Assembly: GCF_014161445.1 (NCBI RefSeq)
Contig: NZ_JABBXA010000004.1
Coordinates: 124,001 to 188,000, forward strand
Direction of reading: 5' to 3'
DNA from: Microbispora sp. H13382
GTDB lineage: Bacteria > Actinomycetota > Actinomycetes > Streptosporangiales > Streptosporangiaceae
Length of the DNA stretch: 64,000 nucleotides
The first letter of the stretch is position 1; every line of letters begins with the position of its first letter. A program made the translations under genes and the position numbers. The notes below the pieces were generated by a model. That model worked only from the letters and a program-made list of their open reading frames with translations, was not told the origin of the DNA and ran no database searches. Shown here piece by piece: positions 18,813-26,155 of the stretch.

Positions 18813-19022
18813 TCAGGTCGACCCGGGCCTCACGCCTGGCGGGGCGCTGACCGGCATGGTGCGCAGGCGGGGGCCGAAGGGGAGGGTCGCGCCGGTGTGG
18901 AGGACGATGCCGGCAACGAGGTCGTCGTCCAGACGGTCGGCGAGATGACGCAGACCGCGGTGCTGAGGTTGCGCGACCAGGCAGGGATGCCGCACCAGGG
19001 TGCGGGCCGATTGGTTCACCAT
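18813..19022 (-). pseudogene. Remnant of an AAA ATPase with DUF4143-type C-terminus
   Basis: A 69-codon minus-strand stretch reads LRHLADRLDDDLVAGIVLHT then GATLPFGPRLRTMPVSA. This closely resembles the extreme C-terminus of AAA_14/DUF4143 ATPases (typically ...DRFVAGVVLYTG..TLPFGDRLWALPVSALW). No ATPase domain lies upstream on the minus strand; the radical SAM gene occupies that DNA. I read it as a decayed 3' fragment between the RHS locus and the radical SAM gene, and nothing else is evident in this 385-base gap. Similarity was judged by eye. Confidence 0.45.
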
Positions 19023-19122
19023 CGCTGCTGGTCTGGTCGCAAGTGACCTGGTGAACTGGTCGCGGCCGTGTTGCGATCCGCTCGCTGGTCTCCGGCGGTG
19101 CGGGGGAGGCGGGCGGTGGCAC

Positions 19123-19137
19123 TACCCTGCCAGGGTG
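19123..19137 (+). promoter_or_regulatory. Leaderless promoter, -10 box of the radical SAM gene
   Basis: TACCCT at 19123-19128 is followed by six bases and then GTG 19135, so the predicted transcript begins at the start codon. No Shine-Dalgarno sequence is present. Confidence 0.5.
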
Positions 19138-20433
19138 AGTGTGGATGTGTCCGTGGTTGTCCGCTATCGCAAGGCCGTGACGTACGGCGTGAACGCGCTG
19201 CTCGGTGCGCTGGAAACCGCGAAGGCGGAGTGCGATCTGTGGCTCGGGACCACCCCCGAGGAGACCGCGGCGCACATCGCGGGCAGTTCCGCGGAGCGGG
19301 TCCTGGTCCTCTGGTCGTTCTACTCGCCGGACGCCGAGGCGATGGCCGCCGAGCTGGCCGCCGTGCGCGCCCTCGCCGACGACCCCAGGGTCCTGCACAT
19401 CGCCGGCGGAGTGCACGCCACCGCCGAGCCGCAGCAGGTCCTCGACGCCGGCTGGGATCTCGCCGCGATCGGCGAGGGCGAGCCGACGATCGTCGCGCTG
19501 GTCGAGGCGCTGCGCGCGGACCGGCCGCTCACCACCGTGCCCGGGCTGGCGGTGCGCGACGCCGACGGCGTCGCGCTGCGCACGCCGCCGGCCCCGCAAC
19601 TGCCGCTGGACGCCTTCCCGTCCTTCCCCGACCGGCGCCGCCACTTCGGGCCGATCGAGATCACGCGGGGCTGCGCCTACACGTGCCGCTTCTGCCAGAC
19701 GCCCTTCATGTTCGGCGGCAGGTTCCGGCATCGCGGCGTGGACAGCGTGCGCGAGCACGTCCGCCGGATGGCCGCCCACGGTCTGCGCGACGTCCGCTTC
19801 ATCACTCCCACCTCCCTCTCGTACGGCACGCAGGGGCCGGAGCCGGCGCTGGACGCCGTGGAGGAACTGCTGGCGGGCGTGAAGGAGGAGCTGCCCGCGA
19901 ACGGGCGGGTGTTCTTCGGCAGCTTCCCCTCCGAGATCCGCCCCGAGCACGTGACGCCCGAGGCGATGCGGCTGCTCAAGCGCTACGTGGCCAACGACAA
20001 CATCATCATCGGGGCGCAGTCGGGCTCCGACCGCGTGCTGGCCGCGGCCGGGCGCGGCCACGGCAGCGAGCCGGTGCGCGACGCCGTGCGCATCGCCGTG
20101 GAGCACGGCTTCCGCCCGAACGTCGACTTCATCTTCGGGCTGCCCGGCGAGACGCCGGAGGACCAGGACGCGTCCCTGCGGCTCGCCGCCGACCTCGCCG
20201 ATCTCGGGGCGCGCATCCACACCCACACGTTCATGCCGCTGCCCGGCACGCCGTGGCGGGACGCCGAGCCCGCGTTCATCCCGCTGGACACGATGCGTGA
20301 GCTGGACCGGCTCGCCCAGCGCGGCGACGCCTACGGGCACTGGCGCAAGCAGGCCGAGCACGCGGCGCGGCTGGCCGAGACGGCCAAGGCCTACCCGCGC
20401 CGTGCCCGGCGCCGCCGTACCACCGACGGCTGA
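19135..20433 (+). CDS. Radical SAM protein with B12-binding-like N-domain (MJ_1487-like family)
   Basis: Predicted [4Fe-4S] S-adenosylmethionine radical enzyme of 432 residues, substrate unknown. The N-terminal 130 residues have a Rossmann-like B12-binding arrangement (VLVLWSFYSPDAEAM, HIAGGVHATAEP, AAIGEGEPTI) but lack the DxHxxG cobalamin motif. The radical SAM motif CxxxCxxC is present as CAYTCRFC, followed by VDFIFGLPGETPEDQDASL. The GTG at 19135 is chosen because the upstream in-frame codons are not family-like and a -10 box is correctly spaced. It is monocistronic, convergent with the aldo/keto reductase. Confidence 0.87.
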   Translation: MSVDVSVVVRYRKAVTYGVNALLGALETAKAECDLWLGTTPEETAAHIAGSSAERVLVLWSFYSPDAEAMAAELAAVRALADDPRVLHIAGGVHATAEPQQVLDAGWDLAAIGEGEPTIVALVEALRADRPLTTVPGLAVRDADGVALRTPPAPQLPLDAFPSFPDRRRHFGPIEITRGCAYTCRFCQTPFMFGGRFRHRGVDSVREHVRRMAAHGLRDVRFITPTSLSYGTQGPEPALDAVEELLAGVKEELPANGRVFFGSFPSEIRPEHVTPEAMRLLKRYVANDNIIIGAQSGSDRVLAAAGRGHGSEPVRDAVRIAVEHGFRPNVDFIFGLPGETPEDQDASLRLAADLADLGARIHTHTFMPLPGTPWRDAEPAFIPLDTMRELDRLAQRGDAYGHWRKQAEHAARLAETAKAYPRRARRRRTTDG

Positions 20434-20455
20434 CGTCCCCGCCCGCGTCGTCTGT

Positions 20456-21430
20456 CTAGAACTGCTGCGGGCGGGCCTGGTACGGCTCTTGGAGGAGGGC
20501 GATCTCCTCGTCGGTGAGCTTCAGGCCGACCGCGGCGAGCGCGTCGTCCACGTGGTGCCCCTTGGTCGCGCCGACGATGGGGGCGGTCACTCCCGGGCGG
20601 CCGAGCAGCCACGCGAGGGAGAGGGTCGCGGGGGAGACACCGCGCTCGGCGGCGGTCCGCGCCACCCGATCGAGGATCGCCTCGTCGGCGGGCCCGCCGT
20701 ACAGCTGCTCCTGCCTGGCGCCGTCGCCGACCTGCCGCGTCGTGTCGGCCGGCTTGCCCGCGCGGGCGAGCAGGCCGCGTGCGAGCGGGCTCCACGGGAT
20801 CAGCCCCACACCCTGGTCGAGGCACAGCGGGATCATCTCCCGCTCCTCCTCGCGGTGCAGCAGGTTGTAATGATCTTGCATGCTGACGAAGCGGGTCCAG
20901 CCGTTCTTGTCCGCGACGTGCTGGGCCTTGGCGAACTGCCACGCCCACATGCTGGAGGCGCCGATGTAGCGGGCCTTGCCGGCCCGGACGACGTCGTGGA
21001 GGGCCTCCATCGTCTCCTCGATCGGCGTCTCGTCGTCCCACCGGTGGATCTGGTACAGGTCCACGTAGTCGGTGCCGAGGCGGGCGAGGGAAGCGTCGAT
21101 GGCCGACATGACGTGCTTGCGGGACAGGCCGTAGTCGTTCCTGCCCTCGCCCATGGGGAAGTAGACCTTGGTGGCGAGCACGTAGTCGTCGCGCCGGGGG
21201 AAGATCTTGCGCAGCAGCCGTCCGGTGACCTCCTCGCTGACGCCCGCCGAGTAGACGTCGGCGGTGTCGAAGAAGGTCACCCCGCCCTCGGCCGCCTTGC
21301 GCACGATGGGCTCGGCCTGCTCCTCGTCCAGGACCCAGCCGCCCCACTTGGCCGGCTCGCCGTAGCTCATCATGCCCAGGCAGATCCTGCTGACCTGCAG
21401 ACCGGTGGTGCCAAGTCGTCGATACTCCAT
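20456..21430 (-). CDS. Aldo/keto reductase
   Basis: NADPH-dependent (beta/alpha)8-barrel oxidoreductase, 324 residues, of the YghZ/YajO-like bacterial group. The catalytic tetrad context is visible: FFDTADVYSAG (Asp, Tyr), LATKVYFPMG (Lys), LYQIHRWDDETPIEETM (His). The C-terminal NADP region is PIVGATKGHHVDDALAAV. The substrate is unknown. TAGGGT (21437-21442, read on the minus strand) ends six bases before the ATG, a leaderless arrangement. It is divergent from cspA. Confidence 0.93.
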   Translation of the reverse strand: MEYRRLGTTGLQVSRICLGMMSYGEPAKWGGWVLDEEQAEPIVRKAAEGGVTFFDTADVYSAGVSEEVTGRLLRKIFPRRDDYVLATKVYFPMGEGRNDYGLSRKHVMSAIDASLARLGTDYVDLYQIHRWDDETPIEETMEALHDVVRAGKARYIGASSMWAWQFAKAQHVADKNGWTRFVSMQDHYNLLHREEEREMIPLCLDQGVGLIPWSPLARGLLARAGKPADTTRQVGDGARQEQLYGGPADEAILDRVARTAAERGVSPATLSLAWLLGRPGVTAPIVGATKGHHVDDALAAVGLKLTDEEIALLQEPYQARPQQF

Positions 21431-21583
21431 GCCAGCACCCTATTTCCCCCATCATCTGGCCGGGCGGGGTCTTGACAACCTCTGGCACAGCCCACGTGAT
21501 CGGTGGCGTTCGAAGGGCGTGCAAATGTGCCGACGGCTGCGGGGCATGTGCGGCACGGCCGTACGTGTGCTAGGTTGGTGGCA
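21431..21583 (+). promoter_or_regulatory. cspA promoter region
   Basis: Between the aldo/keto reductase and cspA. An extended -10 (TGCTAGGTT, core 21571-21576) is the best plus-strand promoter core and predicts a start near 21583. A consensus TTGACA at 21472-21477 could serve a second, upstream promoter, but its -10 would be weak. The aldo/keto reductase -10 occupies 21437-21442 on the other strand. Confidence 0.45.
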
Positions 21584-21602
21584 GTTGCAGTTGTGGTACC
21601 CA
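21584..21602 (+). promoter_or_regulatory. Shared cold-shock element, copy 1 (cspA)
   Basis: GTTGCAGTTGTGGTACCCA. The same 19 bases recur with two changes at 22002-22020 ahead of the DEAD-box helicase gene (GTTGCTCTTGTGGTACCCA). It lies at the predicted 5' end of the cspA transcript. It could be an operator, a promoter part or an mRNA leader motif. Confidence 0.6.
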
Positions 21603-21613
21603 TAAAACTTGTG

Positions 21614-21653
21614 TGCACCTGACGGTATGTAACCTCAGGTGCATTTTTGTTTT
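21614..21653 (+). terminator. Intrinsic-terminator-like hairpin inside the cspA leader
   Basis: TGCACCTGA (21614-21622) pairs with TCAGGTGCA (21635-21643), extended by GGT/ACC with an ATGTA loop, and is followed at once by TTTTTGTTTT (21644-21653). This is the only hairpin in the window with a true U-tract, and it lies about 90 bases upstream of the cspA ATG on the coding strand. It may be a conditional attenuator or may end an upstream short RNA. Confidence 0.65.
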
Positions 21654-21741
21654 CCGGTCTTCTCCGGGTGTGGGCCTATCGCGGCGACGCGGAATCTGCC
21701 CGATGCGGATTTCGGCTTTACACCTATCAAAGGAGATCAAC

Positions 21742-21948
21742 ATGGCTTCTGGCACCGTGAAGTGGTTCAACGCGGAAAAGGGCTTCGGCTTCATCGAGCA
21801 GGACGGCGGCGGCGCCGACGTCTTCGCGCACTACTCCAACATCGTCTCCAACGGCGGCTACCGCGAGCTGCGCGAGGGCCAGAAGGTGGCCTTCGATGTC
21901 ACCCAGGGCCAGAAGGGCCCGCAGGCCGAGAACATCGTCGCCGCCTGA
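21742..21948 (+). CDS. cspA: Cold-shock protein CspA family
   Basis: 68-residue single OB-fold nucleic-acid chaperone. RNP-1 (KGFGFIEQD) and RNP-2 (VFAHYSNI) are both present after the usual [12 protein letters not shown] start. An AAGGAGAT ribosome site lies six bases before the ATG. The leader is about 160 bases, with a hairpin/U-tract and the element shared with the downstream helicase gene, consistent with post-transcriptional cold control. A hairpin at 21966-21999 follows the stop. Confidence 0.97.
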   Translation: MASGTVKWFNAEKGFGFIEQDGGGADVFAHYSNIVSNGGYRELREGQKVAFDVTQGQKGPQAENIVAA

Positions 21949-21965
21949 CGCTGACGCACCACGCA

Positions 21966-21999
21966 ACTGGGGCCCGCACCGTAGGGTGTGGGCCCCAGT
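21966..21999 (+). terminator. Hairpin after cspA
   Basis: Perfect 10-bp stem ACTGGGGCCC/GGGCCCCAGT, extended by GCACC/GGGTGT with G-U pairs and a GTA loop, starting 18 bases after the cspA stop. The helicase copy of the shared element begins three bases later. Confidence 0.8.
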
Positions 22000-22001
22000 G
22001 C

Positions 22002-22020
22002 GTTGCTCTTGTGGTACCCA
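22002..22020 (+). promoter_or_regulatory. Shared cold-shock element, copy 2 (DEAD-box helicase)
   Basis: GTTGCTCTTGTGGTACCCA, 17 of 19 bases identical to the cspA copy, located immediately after the cspA terminator and 261 bases before the helicase start. Its repetition before two cold-response genes suggests common control. Confidence 0.6.
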
Positions 22021-22281
22021 ATGCGCCGTGACGGCCTCACAAGCATGTCTGTTCTTCCGCGGCACACCGGATGGACCACTAATGGCTCCGGTTCGGGCAT
22101 AAGTCCGCTCCAGCCCTCTGATCGGCATCGCAGCCGCCGTTCTTTTCGGCAAATGTCGATCATTTCGACAAACGAGGCCTGCTCTCCGCCGCCTCGTCTT
22201 TCTTCGGCTCGTGCTCGCCATTCTTGTGCCGCTCGTTGCGCCGGGAATCACTGACACGTGCCGCATCGAGGAAGGTTCTGC
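22021..22281 (+). other. Long 5' leader of the DEAD-box helicase gene
   Basis: About 260 bases with no convincing gene. It is comparatively T-rich in places (GTTCTTTTCGG; TCTTTCTTCGG; CATTCTTG), which is unusual for this genome. An 88-codon open frame crossing the region lacks a ribosome site and recognisable content. I interpret it as an untranslated leader. Confidence 0.45.
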
Positions 22282-23715
22282 ATGAACCATGCAACTCGCA
22301 AGCACGACCACTACTCCTCCACCCGTACGGGCGGCTCTGGCAACCCCGGCAGGGGTGACCGATTCGGCTCGCCGGCGCTGAGCCGTTCAGGCACCCCCAG
22401 GCGTTCCGGTGGTCCCGGGCGGCGTCCCGCCGGGCTCCAGGGGGAGTTCGCACTGCCGGTCACCGTCACCCCGGCCCTGCCGGCAGTCGCGACATTCGCT
22501 GAACTGGACATGCCGCCCGCGCTGATGAAGGTGCTCACCAGCCTGGGCATGAACGAGCCGTTCCCGATCCAGGCGGCGACGCTGCCGAACTCCCTGGCGG
22601 GCCGGGATGTCCTCGGGCGGGGGCGCACCGGGTCAGGCAAGACGCTCGCCTTCGGCCTGGCCTTGCTCGTCCGCACCTCCGGACAGCGCGCCGAGTCGCG
22701 GCGGCCGCTGGCCCTGATCCTCGTTCCCACTCGGGAACTGGCCCAGCAGGTCACCGACGCGCTCACCCCGTACGCCCGGTCACTGAAGCTGCGGCTGGCC
22801 ACCGTCGTCGGCGGAATGTCGATCGGGCGGCAGGCCAGCGCTCTGCGCGGTGGCGCCGAGGTCGTCGTCGCGACCCCCGGACGGCTCAGGGATCTCATCG
22901 AGCGCGGCGACTGCCGCCTGGACCAGGTCGGCATCACCGTGCTGGACGAGGCCGACCAGATGGCCGACATGGGCTTCATGCCTCAGATCACCTACCTGCT
23001 CGACCAGGTGCGCCCCTCGGGCCAGCGGATGCTGTTCTCCGCCACTCTGGACCGCAACGTCGACCTGCTGGTCCGCCGCTACCTGACCGACCCGGTGGTC
23101 CATTCGGTTGACCCCTCGGCGGGCGCGGTCACCACGATGGAGCACCACGTGCTGCACATCCAAGGCGCCGACAAGCAGGCCACCACTTTGGAGATCGCTG
23201 CTCGCGACGGCAGGGTGATCATGTTCCTGGACACCAAGCACGCCGTGGATCGGCTCACCGAAAACCTCCTGAACAGCGGCGTACGCGCCGCCGCGCTACA
23301 CGGGGGCAAATCCCAGCCCCAGCGCACCCGCACCCTCGCCCAGTTCAAGACCGGCCACGTCACGGTGCTGGTGGCGACCAACGTCGCGGCCCGCGGCATC
23401 CACGTCGACAACCTCGACCTCGTCGTCAACGTCGACCCGCCAAGCGACCCCAAGGACTACCTGCACCGCGGCGGCCGCACCGCCCGCGCCGGCGAGTCCG
23501 GCAGCGTCGTCACCCTCGTCCTGCCCAACCAGCGCCGTGCCGTGACCCGCCTGATGGCCGACGCCGGTATCGTCCCGCAGACCAGCCAAGTCTGTTCGGG
23601 CCAGGCCGAACTACGACGTATCACTGGCGCCCAGGCCCCCTCGGGGATCCCCGTGACCATCACCGCACCGGTGGCGAATCGGCGGACGGGACGGAACGGC
23701 CGACGCTTCGGGTAG
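22282..23715 (+). CDS. DEAD-box ATP-dependent RNA helicase
   Basis: 477-residue RNA unwinding ATPase, probably for mRNA and ribosome maturation in the cold. Motifs in order: Q motif (FPIQAATLP), I (GRTGSGKT), Ia (PTRELAQQ), Ib (ATPGR), II (DEAD), III (SAT), then helicase C with VATNVAARGIHVDNLDLVVN and HRGGRTARAGESG. The first 60 residues are a basic Gly/Arg/Ser-rich RNA-binding tail, and the end is short and basic (NRRTGRNGRRFG). The start is ATG 22282, with GAGGAAGG six bases upstream. It shares a leader element with cspA. Confidence 0.95.
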   Translation: MNHATRKHDHYSSTRTGGSGNPGRGDRFGSPALSRSGTPRRSGGPGRRPAGLQGEFALPVTVTPALPAVATFAELDMPPALMKVLTSLGMNEPFPIQAATLPNSLAGRDVLGRGRTGSGKTLAFGLALLVRTSGQRAESRRPLALILVPTRELAQQVTDALTPYARSLKLRLATVVGGMSIGRQASALRGGAEVVVATPGRLRDLIERGDCRLDQVGITVLDEADQMADMGFMPQITYLLDQVRPSGQRMLFSATLDRNVDLLVRRYLTDPVVHSVDPSAGAVTTMEHHVLHIQGADKQATTLEIAARDGRVIMFLDTKHAVDRLTENLLNSGVRAAALHGGKSQPQRTRTLAQFKTGHVTVLVATNVAARGIHVDNLDLVVNVDPPSDPKDYLHRGGRTARAGESGSVVTLVLPNQRRAVTRLMADAGIVPQTSQVCSGQAELRRITGAQAPSGIPVTITAPVANRRTGRNGRRFG

Positions 23716-23763
23716 CAGGCGGGCCGGCCCTGACCGGGCTCGGCCGCGATTCGGGGCCGCCTC

Positions 23764-23769
23764 TAGAAT
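23764..23769 (+). promoter_or_regulatory. -10 box of the thioesterase gene
   Basis: TAGAAT ends eight bases before ATG 23778 and there is no ribosome site, so a leaderless or near-leaderless transcript is likely. Confidence 0.5.
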
Positions 23770-23777
23770 CTTGTTCC

Positions 23778-24551
23778 ATGACGATGTACGTCCCCCTCGG
23801 CCAGGGCCGGTACCAGGCGACGGAGCACACGCAGGGGCCGTGGGATCCGGGGCATCAGCACATGGGGCCGGTCACCGCGCTGCTGGTGCACGAGCTCGCC
23901 CGCGTCCCCAGCCGTTTCCCCGGGCTTCCGGAGGCCCGGCTGGCGGTGGACGTGTTCGCACCCGTCCCGGTCGCCGAGGTGGAGGTGCGCACCGAGATGA
24001 TCAGGGACGGCAGGCGCGTGCAGTGTCTCGGCGCCTCCGTCGCCTCCGGCGGGCGCGAGCTGGTCAGGGCGACCGCGTGGCGCATCAGGGAAGCCGGCAG
24101 CCCGGCGAGCGAGGCCGCGCCGCCGCCCGCGCCGGTCCCGCCGCCCGCCCCCGGCGACGCGGACTCCTGGATCGCGCGGGGTTTCGGGTACGGCAGGGCC
24201 ACGGACTGGCGGTTCGTCAAGGGGTCCCCGGACGAGCCCGGGCCCGCCGTGGCGTGGGGCAGGACGCGGGTGCCGCTGGTCGAGGGCGAGGAGACCACGC
24301 CGCTGGAACGGCTCGCGATGTTCGCCGACAGCGGCAACGGCATCAGCGGCGTCCTGGACTTCGACGCCTACCTCTTCGCCAACGTGGACCTCACCATCTC
24401 GCTGTTCCGCGCCCCCGAAGGAGAGTGGATCTGCCTGGACGCGGCCACGACGATCGGCCCACGGGGACGCGGGCTCACCCGCACCACGCTGTTCGACCAG
24501 TCCGGCGAGGTCGGCACGGCCACGCAGACCCTCTTCGTCGCGCCACGCTGA
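23778..24551 (+). CDS. Thioesterase family protein (double hotdog, TesB-like)
   Basis: 257 residues, predicted to hydrolyse acyl-CoA thioesters. The sequence reads as two hotdog units: residues 15-110 (GPVTALLVHELARV; ARLAVDVFAPVPVAEVEVRTEMIRDGRRVQCLGASV) and 140-257 (LERLAMFADSGNGISGVLDFDAYLFANVDLTISLFR; WICLDAATTIGPRGRGLTRTTLFDQSGEVGTATQTLF), as in the actinobacterial 4HBT_3 family. A Pro/Ala-rich linker joins them. The substrate is unknown. It is convergent with the sugar dehydrogenase gene, 12 bases away. Confidence 0.85.
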   Translation: MTMYVPLGQGRYQATEHTQGPWDPGHQHMGPVTALLVHELARVPSRFPGLPEARLAVDVFAPVPVAEVEVRTEMIRDGRRVQCLGASVASGGRELVRATAWRIREAGSPASEAAPPPAPVPPPAPGDADSWIARGFGYGRATDWRFVKGSPDEPGPAVAWGRTRVPLVEGEETTPLERLAMFADSGNGISGVLDFDAYLFANVDLTISLFRAPEGEWICLDAATTIGPRGRGLTRTTLFDQSGEVGTATQTLFVAPR

Positions 24552-24563
24552 CCCGGGCGGGCG

Positions 24564-26033
24564 TCAGGCGGCCGTGCAGGTGACGGGGGCCGGCGACCCG
24601 TTGGCGCCGCCGGCCCAGCTCGCGGTGAAACCGGCCGTCGTCGACGCGTTCGGCGCGAGCGTGCCGTTCCAGGACTCGTTGGTGACGGTGACCGTGGCCC
24701 CGGACTGGGTGTAGCGCCCGCCCCACATCTGGGTGATGCGCTGGCCGTTGGGGAAGGTGAGGGTGACGGTCCACGACGACGTCGCCGCGGTGCCCGTGTT
24801 GCGCACCGTCAACTCGCCCTGGAAACCGCCCTGCCACTGGTTGATCACCCGGTACGCCGCGGAGCACGCGCGCGGACCTGCTGACGGGGACGCGCTGGGT
24901 GAAGGCGAGGGGCTCGGCGACGCGGAGGGCGACGGTGAGGGGCTCGCCGACGGTGACGGGCCGCCCGCCGGCGGGACGCGGATGATCCGGTCGTCGTCGG
25001 CGGCCGGGGTCCCCCTGCCGTCGCGGTTGCTCGTCGCCACCCAAAGCCATCCGTCGGGCCCGACGGCGGCGGCACGCAGGCGGCCGTACGTCCCCTGGAA
25101 CTCGGCCACCGGCGTGCCGGCCTTGCTCGCGCTCACCGGCACCGCCCACAGCCGGGTCCCGCGCAGTGCCGCGGCGAAGAGCGTGCCGTTGGCGTAGGCG
25201 AGGCCGCTGGGCGACGCCTCCGCGGTGCTCCACGTCACGAGGGGGTTGGTGTAGCGCGAGTCGCCGCACACGCCTTCGCAGACCGGCCAGCCGTAGTTGC
25301 GGCCCGGCTGGATGTGGTTGATCTCGTCCCAGGTGTTCTGGCCGAACTCCGTGGCGTACAGCCGGCCGCCCTCGTCCCAGGCGAGCCCCTGCACGTTGCG
25401 ATGACCGTAGCTGTAGACCCGTGAGCCGGAGAACGGGTTGTCCCCCGGGACCGCGCCGTCGGGCGTCATGCGCAGGATCTTGCCGCCCGGGCTGTTCAGG
25501 TCCTGCGCGTTGGCGGAGTTCCCGGCGTCGCCCGTGGCCACGTACAGCATGCCGTCGGGGCCGAACGCGATGCGCCCGCCGTTGTGGAACTGGGCGCGGG
25601 GGATCCCGGTGAGGATCGGCTGCTGCGTCTGCGGCGCGCTCAGCCGGAACCGGACCACCCGGTTGTCGGAGGCGGAGCTGAAGTACGCGTAGACCCACTG
25701 GTCCGCGGCGTACGCCGGGGAGACCGCGATGCCGAGCAGGCCGCCCTCGCCGCCCGGCGAGACGTTCGGGACGGTGGCCACCCGCACGGGCGCGGACCCG
25801 GGACGCACCTGCGCGATGGTCGCGGTGTCGCGTTCGGAGACGAGGGCGCTGCCGTCGGGGAGGAAGGCCATTCCCCAGGGCGCCCGCAGGCCCGTTGTGG
25901 CGGCCTGCGCCCGGGTGAAGTCGAATCCGCCGGTCGCCGCGCCCGCGGCGGTGGGGCGGGCCGCGACGAGCGCGGTGGAGGCGAGCACCGCGCTGAGGGT
26001 GGTCGCGATTGCCACGGCGAGACGTTTGGACAT
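24564..26033 (-). CDS. Secreted PQQ-type glucose/sorbosone dehydrogenase with CBM2 (copy 1)
   Basis: Extracellular six-bladed beta-propeller of the GSDH family fused to a family 2 carbohydrate-binding module; 489 residues. Signal peptide about 1-32 (ALVAARPTAAGA). Propeller about 35-355, with the family blocks PWGMAFLPDGSALVSERD, GGEGGLLGIAVSP, YSYGHRNVQGLAWDEGGRLYATEFG and NYGWPVCEGVCG. A PSPSASPSPS linker follows, then CBM2 (CSAAYRVINQWQGGFQGELTVRNTG to the end) with the expected Trp residues (NQWQGGF, QMWGGRY, ESWNGTL) and terminal Cys. Likely oxidises sugars while bound to polysaccharide; the cofactor is inferred from the family. It follows its paralogue by 122 bases. Confidence 0.9.
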   Translation of the reverse strand: MSKRLAVAIATTLSAVLASTALVAARPTAAGAATGGFDFTRAQAATTGLRAPWGMAFLPDGSALVSERDTATIAQVRPGSAPVRVATVPNVSPGGEGGLLGIAVSPAYAADQWVYAYFSSASDNRVVRFRLSAPQTQQPILTGIPRAQFHNGGRIAFGPDGMLYVATGDAGNSANAQDLNSPGGKILRMTPDGAVPGDNPFSGSRVYSYGHRNVQGLAWDEGGRLYATEFGQNTWDEINHIQPGRNYGWPVCEGVCGDSRYTNPLVTWSTAEASPSGLAYANGTLFAAALRGTRLWAVPVSASKAGTPVAEFQGTYGRLRAAAVGPDGWLWVATSNRDGRGTPAADDDRIIRVPPAGGPSPSASPSPSPSASPSPSPSPSASPSAGPRACSAAYRVINQWQGGFQGELTVRNTGTAATSSWTVTLTFPNGQRITQMWGGRYTQSGATVTVTNESWNGTLAPNASTTAGFTASWAGGANGSPAPVTCTAA

Positions 26034-26155
26034 CGAAGGCTCCAGGTCGAGATGTGGGATTGCGGCTCATGCCCCGTCGGACGCGTCCGCCACGCCCGGA
26101 CCTGGCCCCGTACGCGCGATCGGGGCCGGGCGGGCGCCGGCATGGCGGACAGGCG

